DNA of 64,000 bases, from NCBI GenBank assembly GCA_964023205.1, contig OZ026850.1, forward strand, positions 7,008,270-7,072,269, given 5' to 3'. The position numbers were made by a program, and so were the translations under genes. The stretch comes from Lutraria lutraria. Lineage: Eukaryota; Mollusca; Bivalvia; Venerida; Mactridae. Shown here in pieces: positions 9,904 through 20,237 of this stretch. Every line of letters begins with the position of its first letter. The stretch's first letter is position 1. The notes beneath the pieces are model-generated. The model was not told the origin of the DNA. It ran no database searches and saw only the letters and a list, made by a program, of their open reading frames with translations.

Positions 9904-10630
9904 GTATTTATTTAGGTGTTTATTTATACCTATTTCTGGTCAGACCTTATCTAAGAGATCGGCATGAATAAAATTTTAGAGACTTCAACTGAAAATAAAT
10001 GAAACAAAGTGCTAGTTTTAATACTATTTCAAAGCTTAAAGATAACGAATTCCTTAGACACATATCCCAAATGTACACTGCTGGAAAATTATAAACCATT
10101 TAGTTGGGAAGGACTTAATACTCTCCTCATCCACTGTTGGGTGGGGGGGGGGGGTGTAGTGAGTAGACTTTACTACTTTGTCTATCACTTTTGATACTTA
10201 ATTAATACAGTTGCATTAGATCGTTCCCAATCCACCAATATCACCTAACCTTGATTTGGCCTTGACTTCGACTAGCTTAGGACTGTAATGTTTAAAATAG
10301 GCAATTTCATGGTTAACTAGATTTTACTATTTTGTTTAGCACTAACACTGTTTATAAGAATGCTTTGATAATAATGCAGTGGTTGCCATTATATTATTTG
10401 TAGTCCTCGTTTGCTCATATACAAATTGACCTTGACATTAATTGGATGTACAAAGTTTTAAATGGGTTATCTTTGTTAAATAGATTTATTTCCTATGGCA
10501 TTAAATGTTATTCTTAATTAACTACATCTTACTGATTTGTCTAGCACCAACACCTACCTATATTTAGTTTAGTCATCACATAATTATTATCATTTATATA
10601 TGCTTGATGCAGTTATGTGACTTGGGTTAC

Positions 10631-11442
10631 TTTTATCTCACATGTCACAAAATGACAGGATGAGCTTTTGTGATAGTCTTCGTCAGGCATCATGCGGTGT
10701 GCATCAAGTTTGATAATGGGTCATCTGCAGTCAAAAACTAGGTCACTAGGGCAAATTGCTGGAAAACCTTGTGAACACTCTAGAAGTCACTGTTTTGATT
10801 GGATCATCATGAAACCTTGTCAGAATGTTTGTCATACTAATATCTTGGACGAGTCCGAACATGGGTGATCTGGAGTCAAAAACTAGGTCGCTGGCTCAAA
10901 TATTTTGAAAAACCATGTTAACACTAGATTTCACAGTTATAAATGGATCTTCACTTGTCAAATTGTTTATTTTAATGATATAACAGTCAAGTACAAATAT
11001 GGGTCATCTTGGGTCAATAACTAGGTCACCAGGTCAAATCTTAGGAAAACTTTGTTAACACTGTAGATGTCACAGTTTTGATTGATCTTTACCAAACCTT
11101 GTCAGAATGTTTGCCTCAATAATATGTGGGTCAAGGTTGAACATGGGTTAGCCGGGGTCAAAACCTTGTCAGATTGTTCGTCTTTATGATATGTAAGACA
11201 AATTCGAACATGGGTCATCTTGGGTCAAAAACTAGGTCACGAGGTCAAATCTTAGGAAAACCTTGTCTTTGCTGTAATTTTCATGATTTTGATTGGATCT
11301 TCACCAAACCTTGTCAGAATGTTTGTCTTATTGATATGTAGGACAAGTTGTAACATGGGTCATCTGGTTCAAAAACTAGGTCACAGGTTCAAAACAATGT
11401 TTCAATGAGTCAGCGATATAGGGCAATCTTGGCCCTCTTGTT
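10631..11442 (+). mobile_element. A-type pearl-like element
   Basis: The left end TCACATGTCACAAAATGACA is a hairpin, followed by ~145-bp internal repeats, each with GTCAGAATGTTTGTC and AAAAACTAGGTCAC. The right end GGGCAATCTTGGCCC then TCTTGTT is the terminal hairpin with one mismatch. Non-coding; in the pumilio intron. Confidence 0.75.
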
Positions 11443-11678
11443 CCTATATGTGTATGAATATATAGGGCCATTACATTTATTTGAAAAGTTGATTATACGT
11501 TTACACATTGACCTCATTTAGATTATAATACTATTGTCAAGCATGCCACTGGACATGTGTATTAATTGAATGCATCTTATTGTGTATTTTGAATGTGGCC
11601 AAAATCAACAGACTCCAATGTTGGACCTGATATCAAATACTTGGTCATAACTTAGTTTTGAATTTTGATGTATGACAG

Positions 11679-11816
11679 GTTGAAATTGTTAAGGAACTGG
11701 ATGGACATGTTGCCAAGTGTGTCAAGGATCAGAATGGGAATCATGTTGTACAAAAATGTATTGAATGTGTGGAGCCCAAACATTTACAGTTTATTATTGA
11801 TGCATTCAAAGGCCAG
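11679..11816 (+). CDS. pum: Pumilio exon, Puf repeat 4
   Basis: The acceptor is TATGACAG|GTTGAA and the donor is GGCCAG|GTAAGT; 46 codons, phase 0 at both ends. It begins [20 protein letters not shown] and carries the repeat-4 motif [11 protein letters not shown] (contacts N/H/Q), then [13 protein letters not shown] tRNA-like sequence lies 60 bp past the donor. Confidence 0.98.
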
Positions 11817-11875
11817 GTAAGTGTTCTGTAGAGGTGTAGTATATTGTATTTATAAATTGGCTGGGATATTCACCA

Positions 11876-11948
11876 GACTGATTAGCTCAGTTGGTAGAGC
11901 ATCTGACTTGCAAGCAGGAGGTCGTGGGATCGAGCCCCGCATCGGGTA
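11876..11948 (+). tRNA. tRNA-Ala(TGC)-like sequence, probably pseudogene or SINE head
   Basis: 73 nt that fold as a tRNA. The D-arm is TAGCTCAGTTGGTAGAGC (A box), the anticodon loop CTTGCAA (anticodon TGC) and the T-arm GTGGG/CCCGC with loop ATCGAGC. The acceptor stem is weak (A2-G71 mismatch, G-T pairs) and T54 is A, which weakens the B box. The 5' flank and first 20 bases recur at 12094-12160 without the rest. It sits 60 bp into a pumilio intron. Confidence 0.5.
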
Positions 11949-12093
11949 CATTATTTTCCTCATCCTACTACATTTGGTGCCGTGTGTGACTAGCCTTGGA
12001 ATCCTAGAGCTAGGGTGAAGCAAATGGCTGGGTTAGTCTAAAGAGCCTGTGATTGTCACTATTAATTACTTTGAATAAAAAGGAAAGAGGAAT

Positions 12094-12160
12094 GTAGCGG
12101 TGTAGTATATAGTATTTATGAATTTGCTCGGATGTTCACCAGCCCGACTAGCTCAGTTAA
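12094..12160 (+). repeat. Partial copy of the tRNA-like unit and its 5' flank
   Basis: Repeats GGTGTAGTATAT.GTATTTAT, then TTCACCAG and CCCGACTAGCTCAGTT, diverging afterwards. It has a better acceptor half (CCCGACT) than the copy at 11876, which suggests the ancestral tRNA start was GCCCGACTAGCTCAG. Confidence 0.55.
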
Positions 12161-12590
12161 TAATGAAATGTAAATCAGATCAACTTTACTGACAGAATTG
12201 ATTTAATTAACTTGAAACATTTATATTTTCTGTTGTATCAGACCCAGGGTGTTCTTTTGTGGATATATCTAATCTAACTCTCACTAAGCTTTAATGTCAG
12301 CTTTAAAACAACTGACATCAAAGACAACGCACTAAGTTGCGCATAGTGTGCCGTTAAATATGCACCAAATGATGCTGAAGATCTTGAGAAAAAATAAGAA
12401 TCGGCTATTTAATGAATCTTACACATTATTAATAGGAAATATATGGCAATGTTTATAGGAAATACATCTATATAATTTGATTCTCCTGCTAGAAATATGT
12501 CAGTTCATTCCAAATCAAATAATTGGATATACCTGATATACCATATAACATTTTATTGTACAATGTAATATTAGATTGTTCTTTATTCAG

Positions 12591-12838
12591 GTTTACACCT
12601 TGTCTACCCATCCATATGGTTGTCGTGTAATACAAAGAATATTAGAACATTGTACCCAGGATCAAATTCAACCTTTATTGGAGGAGTTACATGAGCATAC
12701 TGAGCGACTTGTACAGGACCAATATGGTAACTATGTCATACAGCATGTACTGGAACATGGAAGACCAGAAGACAAGAGTAAAATTGTCCTTGAATTACGA
12801 GGCAAAGTCCTACTGCTTAGTCAACATAAGTTTGCAAG
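12591..12838 (+). CDS. pum: Pumilio exon, Puf repeats 5, 6 and start of 7
   Basis: The acceptor is TTTATTCAG|GTTTAC and the donor is GCAAG|GTGAGA. It encodes repeat 5 ([12 protein letters not shown]), repeat 6 ([19 protein letters not shown]) and the start of repeat 7 (LLSQHKFA). It ends in phase 2 within the Ser codon of the repeat-7 S-N-x-x-E contact motif, so a second intron also cuts an RNA-contact codon. Confidence 0.98.
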
Positions 12839-13224
12839 GTGAGATTTAGTAAAAATACTTCACTTTATGATTATTTGGCCACCCTGAATTATTATTATAC
12901 TAAAATATTTAGGGCATTGTAACATGATATAGCTGAACTGTAGTTACATATTAATTTAGCTGAATTGTTTCTGTCTGGTGTACTTGTGTTTTCTGTATTC
13001 AAATAAAGAGTAATGGTATAAATGCCTAGTTCTGCTGTATCTTCTCTCCCCTCTCTCCAGTCAACATATCTCTCTAATGGGCTGTTCAACAACTTCACCA
13101 ACAGATAAATTCTGTCTGAAAAATGAAGAAATTTTCAGTTTCAAGTCTGAAGTCATGCTAGTCTGAGTCAAACAGGTTACATCTTCATAATAAATCAATC
13201 TATGAATGTCTTGCTATTTTGCAG

Positions 13225-13543
13225 TAATGTTGTAGAAAAGTGTGTGTCATATTCAACAAGAGCAGAAAAGGCCAATCTTATTGAAGAAGTTTGTTCTATG
13301 AATGACGGAGCCTTGTATACAATGATGAAAGATCAGTTTGCGAATTATGTTGTGCAGAAAATGATCGATGTAGCCGAACCGCCACAACGGAAAATATTGA
13401 TGCATAAGATACGGCCACATGTTGGAACATTGCGGAAGTACACGTACGGGAAACACATACTGGCCAAACTTGAGAAGTTTCTCATGAAGACCAATTCAGA
13501 CTTGGGACCAATTGGGATGCCCCCTAATGGGGCTCTCCCCTAA
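13225..13543 (+). CDS. pum: Pumilio terminal coding exon, repeats 7-8 and C-terminal cap
   Basis: The acceptor is ATTTTGCAG|TAATGT; the stop TAA is at 13541-13543. It completes repeat 7 (SNVVEKCV; its Glu marks recognition of the 5' guanine in the known code), then repeat 8 ([20 protein letters not shown]) and the cap [12 protein letters not shown], ending [14 protein letters not shown]. The loop between repeats 7 and 8 reads [10 protein letters not shown], three residues shorter than the vertebrate MNDGPHSALYTMM form I recall. Confidence 0.98.
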
Positions 13544-16500
13544 TCCTTAATTTTATAATGTGAACTGCTTTCCTTGTATTATTTTTCTTACCAAATTGAC
13601 AAGTATTTTTGCTTCTCTCTATGATGAAATATATGATGAGCTAAAATGATGTTAATGACAGTTTGCTGGGGTTTTGTGAAGTATATTGTTTAGCTGCCCT
13701 AACTGGTTAACATGGACTTGGTCTAGTAAGATACTTTGATTTTAAAGTTTTAACGATATTCCATCTGGGTAAAAACTGGTGTTTGATGATGACCTGGCAA
13801 ATATTCAGTTGCCATTGATCAAAGTTAAATGAATAAAATCATTCAATGACCCAGTATTTTGATTCTTATATGAAAAATATTTTAGCTGCCATTTACTGCC
13901 TTTTTGTGACTTTGTTGCAAATTCAAGGTCACACCATTTGTTTCCATTGTATTAGCAGTTTTGATTCTGTGTAACGTATCAATGTCTAGTGTTTATTTGC
14001 AGGGTATTCTTATTACTTTAATGTTGTATATTTTCTTGTCTATGTCATTAATATGATACATGTTTGATAATTATTGAATTATCAAAAAAATTGCAACGAT
14101 TTTTTCTTGTCCATTTTGTCATCAAGGTTGTCTCACCTTTGGAAAAATCTTTTTCCAGTTTTCAGAAAAAACAAACTGTCAGGAATTGAAAATCTCCCCC
14201 TTCCTCTAACTGGTCAACTTGTTAAACATATCAAGGAATGTAAATCATGTTGTATACTTCATGTACAAATTGATGGAATAGAACATAATTTTGTGTCCTA
14301 ATCTTAAGAGTTCATTTCTGAGCGGAGTATCTAGTTTGAAAAAGTTGATTATGAAATATAACAAGGTTAGAAGAAAGAAATTGGGGTTCAACGTGTCTGT
14401 GACTTTTTTAAAAGTTTTTTTATTACAGAACCTCTGAAGCTTAAAAATGGAAGTGAGTGTTATTATTATGTTTATGATTTTTGTATGTTTTTTTTTTGTT
14501 ATATTCATGTAGTCTTTTAAAACTTAGATTTATTTTATTTTCAATGAGTTACGATACATCGTGTTCATTACTGTATCACCACACTGCTCGGAGAGTACTA
14601 CCAGGATGTGGATGCTGTCTTACATGATTTTAGATGAAATGTTTTGTCATAGCATGTGAATGAAATGGTGAATTTCTGTGAATTGAAATTGTATGTTACT
14701 GAGATACTGTTATAAGGACTGGTACAGTTTTTCATAATACATAATATTTACTAATTTGATTTGTCTTGTATTTTTAAGAACTCCGCATTTTATATTACTG
14801 TTCTGACACTTGAACCAGGAGCAGATTAATTCTGACACTTGAACCAGGAGCAGATTAATTCCATGTTGTTATCATCATAAATTCATCATTTTTCTTACTT
14901 TTTGCAACATTTGCCTGTTGTATTTTTCATTGTTGTTTTTTTTGGTACTGTGTTATATTTAGAGTAGTGATATAGTAGAAGACATATATAGCTGTTGTAA
15001 TGTTTGGTGGTATTTAGCATTTTTTAATTAATCTGTTATTTCCATGGTTATATATGGCTGCTGTTTAAAATAAGGCTTTAAATTAAGTCTCAAAATTTTA
15101 CGCCCTTACACTATTGTTTATTATCTGCCTGATTTTCCTTATCCTGGATAACAACTTATTTCTCTTCATCATTGTAAAAAAATCCACACAAATTGTGTTT
15201 GACTCCCAACTCTAACAAACATGGTATAGGATATTTGATGATCAGTTTTCATCAAGTGTTATGAAGTTTTTAATGGAGCTAATTTTTCAGGTGTTAATTA
15301 ACTGATGATATTGCTTCGGTAGTCTTGTGATGACATCAATACTTGTGTCTTGTGTCATCATTTTCAATTTTCACATATTTTCAATTTTTGTTGTCTTTCA
15401 CATATTTTCACATTTTACCAAGTGCTTGATCAGTTGTGCATAATGATGAAATGTTGTTCAACATTACACCCCCCCCCCCTTCTATTTACATGTTTTTCAT
15501 AATGATTAACATACTATGGTGTATAAAATTACTGAATGATATCTATATAATCATCTTGCTTTGTATAAAAAAAACCTTGTATTTAGTATGGTCTATAGCT
15601 GTGTGTGTGTATATAGGATTTTTTATGTGTATATTAAGATAAACATGTTTATATGATAACTGGACTAATGTTGGTTAACAGATACCATCTTCATGTATAT
15701 AGTCCTCTTAATCCTGGCATCTAGAAATACAATACCAGGTCTTACATGATGCTGACAAATTTAACCTTTTCACATATCTCAAATACAAGTTACTATTTCT
15801 TCATGTGCTTAACACTTTCTTTTTTCTTATGAGCTTTCTTGAATTTTATATAACCATAATCCAATTATGCTATATATTCTTTTTTTTTAAGTAAATGTAT
15901 CATAAAAATATATTAATCAAATTTATTATTAACTTTTGTTTATTTTTTATTTTTTGCTTTCAGCATCATCTATAGTTTCGAATGTTGTGATGTGTATTTT
16001 ATCTAGATTGCTTAAATTGTCAATGAATCACTCATTGTTCCTTTCTATAGTTCACGTCATCATCATGCATAGATAAATCATTTGTTTAGGGTAATATATG
16101 TAAATGCATGAGTTCTTACACATTAGTAAAAATGTATATAATTTTTTTCTCATATGTTTTCTCTTTTTTTTGGTGTTATATGGCATTGCTTGCTGTGTGT
16201 GTAAAGTGTATACTCCAGATTATCTTTGTTTTCAAATATTTGAACAATTTCATGTCATGTTATTCTGCTTTCTTTGTCTCTTGTACAGATTTACCTAACA
16301 CTCATTCATTCATCTATGTACGACCAATCATTTATAAACACAATTTTTCATTTTAACACAGTTATAAATGTGAACACTTGCATTATAAAAAGTGAATCAT
16401 TGAATAAAGGTTATGTAAATTACTTGTCATTTTAGCCAGTTAGTAGATAGTGGAAGAGCTGAATCAAAGGTGTCCCCTTCTTGTAATATAACTGTACAGA

Positions 16501-17080
16501 TTGATCACAGACAATACTTGTTTATAGTGTACAAAATAATGGAGAATTCTTGTAGACAATAATGTTAATAGTTTTCTACTTGTGTGTATAAATATTTTGG
16601 CAGTTTTCTTGCCCTCTAGGTTGTAAAAATGTATAAAGGAGATGCTCGTGCAGTTCCAACTTTATTTGTGCTACAACCCCTCTAAAGTAGTTTTTGTTTG
16701 TTTCTTTGTAACAACAACAAACACACCATTTTATGGATTGTACAGAATATTGTACAGTTTATTTTGAATGCATATTTTTTCCATATAAGCAGTCTTTCAA
16801 ATGTAAATACAATACTTTTTGTACACATAATTTTTTTCATTCTTTTTTTTTAAATAGTGCTTAATATTTAAACATAAAATTGTGTACATTAACACACTTA
16901 CATATGTTAACTTATGTATAACAATGCCTGGTGCATTTGTTCTTCATCTTTTATAGTTAGATTGTGTCTTACATGATTATTTATCCTCAAAAATCTCAAT
17001 TTAGGGATATGTCAGCATGACACATAATAATATTATTAATTTCTTTCTTAGATACAATTGAAGAATTATAATTAGTTTAA

Positions 17081-17420
17081 TTTTTATACCCCCAGATATG
17101 AAATATATGGGGGCTATATTGGATTCATGCTTGTCGGTCGGTCTGTGCGTCTGTAGACAAATTTGTCGGGACAGTTTCTCAGCAACTACGTAAAGGAATT
17201 CAGTGAAACTTCACAGAAGTGATGAGTAGTTAATCAAGTTGTGTATGTTGACAGCAGGTTTTGTCCACATTAATTTATAATGAGTTGTGGCCCTTTGTTC
17301 TTGTTTTATATGATGTATAATTATATAGAATTTGTTCAGGCTATTTCTCAGCAACAATGTGTGGGTATTAAAAAAGATCTATGGAAAAGTGACCGTTTTA
17401 TTTCCCATTGTAACATAAAT
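17081..17420 (+). repeat. D-type element fragment
   Basis: Starts TTTTTATACCCCCAGATATG with a CCCCC...GGGGG hairpin, then a GTCGGTCGGTCTG tract and units containing GGGACAGTTTCTCAGCAAC. It is the reverse of the end seen at 34560-34645. The right boundary is not clear. Confidence 0.55.
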
Positions 17421-18350
17421 GTGTCAAGGCAGCATCTGGGGGTATTCATCACCTTCAGTGATAGTTCTAGTTCTTTTTATTATCTTTGGAGATCGCTGCA
17501 CATTTCTGTTTGTCAGTATTTTTATGTTGGATAGATAAGATCAAGAAGATAAGAAAATTAAAAAAGTTATTGTATTATTTTTCATTACAAATAACAATTT
17601 TAAAACAACAGAAATGATTTGAAATAATCTTAAAAAGTTTTTGACGGCTAACTTCTTTTCATGAGTGAAACTTCCAGTTTTTATTGCACTTCTCTTAAAG
17701 GTCAATTGGATTTTTTCTGTGGGTTGTACATAAATGTTTTATAAATGTAAGAAGTAATGGTTTTGACTATGTAGAATTTTATTCAGAGATAATAGAACCA
17801 AAAATCTTGCATTGTATTCCTGATTATCATTTTGTGATAAGTTTTTTTTTTCATTTCTTTTTGCTTGTATCATATTTATCTCTTATCCTAGAAACAAGTG
17901 ATAGTAAATGTTCTCTTGTACAGTTTAATCTAATAACCAGATCACTGAGTTATATTTCATATAAAAGACATTTTGTAAGTATGTACAGATTTATATATAC
18001 ATGAACTCAAACAGTTTAATCTCATTTTTAAAATAACTTGGGTGTTCGTGCAATTTCTAATTAAGCATTTTTTCCTAGGTTGATATAGATAACCCCATCC
18101 CCTTTTTTCTCTCCTTGTACAGTAATTATCATTTTGTCCCTCTGTATAGTTATGTGTACAAAGTTTATAATGGCAAATTTAGGCCATTTAAGTTAGTCTT
18201 CTCATATTTTGTTGCTGGGGTTTTAGCATATTTAGTGTTGGAATTTCGCTTGTAAAAATATTTTTTTACAGACTTTATTTACTTTTTTTGAAAGAAAAAC
18301 AGCATTTATGCATATTTTATAAACCATTATGATGTAAAGCTAACACGTTG

Positions 18351-18360
18351 TGTAAATAAA
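18351..18360 (+). terminator. Pumilio response element overlapping a poly(A) signal
   Basis: The decamer TGTAAATAAA contains TGTAAATA and AATAAA overlapping by four bases. Bound Pumilio would be expected to compete with cleavage factors here. T-rich DNA follows. Confidence 0.45.
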
Positions 18361-19157
18361 TGTACTGTTTTCATCATGTGGTTTATGAGTCGGCCTTCAG
18401 TCATGAATTTTCTTATGTATGTGTTCTAATATGGACAAAATTGAAATATAGATTATAAACTGCTACATGTGGGCTTGTTTTTTCAATGCTTAATATCTGC
18501 AAAATTGCTATTAAAATGCTGATGGACACACAGATAGTCTCTGTTTAGACCACTTGTGATAATTAGTTTTCCTTTGGTTCAGTAATATTGGATCTTCATA
18601 TTCTTGGCGACTGTTAGTAAATAAGCAAACTTATAAATTTATGAACAGACTGTCTGAAATGTTCTGTGTTACTTACTTCAGACATGTGTTAGCTTTAAGT
18701 GAACTTTTTTATTCTCAATGCTTACTTAAGGCATCCATCATATGAAGAAATTGTACCTAAAGAGAGTCTACGCCCTTGTGTTCAAATTGATTTTTGGAAT
18801 TGTGAAGAGCTGATGACATTTAAAACTATGTTGTAAATACATAAAGCATTGATTTGTAGTTAAAAAATGTCATAGATTAAAAGATGTGTGTGTATTAAAA
18901 TGAAGCCCCAGTTTTTGTCAACTCCACAGTGAAGCAGTTGCTTGCAGGATGTAAGGTTACGAGTAATGTCACTGAAGGAAGGCTAGGCTCATTCATCAAC
19001 ATGATTGAAAGTATGTAAAAAGTTACAATGAGTTAAACACTTAGAACTCTCAACATTTAGTATCGTCATTCCATTCATTGTATGTGAATTCATCTTCATT
19101 CTACTATGTAGCTTTCGTCCTAGGGATCAACTTTCATCATATGTACAGTGACTTGTC

Positions 19158-19167
19158 TGTAAATAAA
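19158..19167 (+). terminator. Pumilio response element overlapping a poly(A) signal (second)
   Basis: The same TGTAAATAAA decamer, about 65 bp before the A-type element at 19232. Use of this site would leave that element out of the mRNA. Confidence 0.4.
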
Positions 19168-19231
19168 TTCTGCTAAAAGCGCAATCATTCGGTTTCTGTT
19201 AAATAATGAGTATTTTGTTTAAATCTTGTAG

Positions 19232-20237
19232 TTTTTAGCTCACATGTCACAAAGTGACAGGGTGAGCTTTTAGGATCAGTCTCCGTCCGGCAGTATGTGT
19301 CGTCAAACTTTACCTTGTGAACACACTAGGGGCCACATTTTTAGCTCAATTTTAGCAAAACTGGGTCAGAATGTTAATATTGACAAGATCTCGGACGAGT
19401 TCGATATTGGGCCATTTTGGGTGAAAAACTAGGGTCACCAGGGCCAAATAGGGAAAACCTTGTGAACACTTTAGAAATCACTGTTTTGATTGGATCTTCA
19501 TGAAACTCTGTCAGAATGTATATTTCAATAATATGTAGGTCAAGTTCGATAGTGGGTCATTTCCGGTCAAAAACTAGGTCACTAGGGCAAATTGCTGGAA
19601 AACCTTGTGAACACTCTAGAAGTTTATTTTTTGATTGGATGAGCATGAAACCTTGTCAGAATGTTTGTCTTTATAATATCTTGGACGCGTTCGAACATGG
19701 GTCATCTTGGGTCAAAAACTAGGTCGCTAGGTCAAATCTTATGAAAAACCATGTTAACACGGTAGATTTCAGTTATAATTGGATCTTCACCAAACTTTGT
19801 CAAATTGTTTGTTTTAATGATATAACAGTCAAGTACAAATATGGATCATCTTGGGTCAATAACTAGGTCACCAGGTCAAATCTTAGGAAAACTTTGTTAA
19901 CACTGTAGATGTCACAGTTTTGATTGGATCTTCACCAAACCTTGTCAGAATGTTTGTCTTAATGCTATGTAAGACAACTTCGAACATGGGTCATCTGGGA
20001 TCAAAAACTAGGTCACAAGGTCAAATCTTAAGAAAACCTTGTCTATGCTGTAGTTGCCATGGTTTTGATTGGATCTTCACCAAACCTTGTCAGAATGTTT
20101 GTCTTATTTATATGTAGGACAAGTTTTAACATGGGTCATCTGGGGTCAAAATCTAGGTCACAGGTTCAAAGCAATGTTTCAATGAGTAAACAGTGATTGT
20201 CATGTGAGCAATATAGGGCCATCTTGGCCCTCTTGTT
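19232..20237 (+). mobile_element. A-type pearl-like element, fullest + strand copy
   Basis: The left hairpin is TGTCACAAAGTGACA after TTTTTAGCTCACA. There are six internal units with GTCAGAATGT (or close) at about 19368, 19509, 19657, 19798, 19944 and 20089, a spacing of 141-148 bp. The right hairpin is GGGCCATCTTGGCCC then TCTTGTT. The unit length is not a multiple of three and no protein is conserved, so it is non-autonomous. It interrupts the presumed pumilio 3' UTR. Confidence 0.8.

Larger units (their letters stand above)
901..13543 (+). other. pum: pumilio gene, 3' coding part (8 exons, 7 complete introns)
   Basis: Eight exons, all bounded by AG and GT, join in one continuous frame and end at TAA 13541-13543. 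The product is the C-terminal 511 residues of a Pumilio protein: a Ser/Gly/Gln-rich linker followed by a full Pumilio homology domain. All eight Puf repeats are present with the classical RNA-contact residues: R1 S/R/Q, R2 N/Y/Q, R3 C/R/Q, R4 N/H/Q, R5 C/R/Q, R6 N/Y/Q, R7 S/N/E, R8 N/Y/Q. By the known Puf code this predicts binding to UGUANAUA in mRNA 3' UTRs, with recruitment of deadenylase and translational repression in the cytoplasm. Similarity to human PUM1/PUM2 and fly Pumilio is recalled, not computed. The N-terminal repressor regions and the promoter lie outside the window. Introns range from about 0.4 to 5 kb and are filled with repeats. Confidence 0.96.

Noticed and set aside
13253..13456. 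Minus-strand ORF of 67 codons
   Set aside because: Antisense shadow of the last pumilio coding exon.
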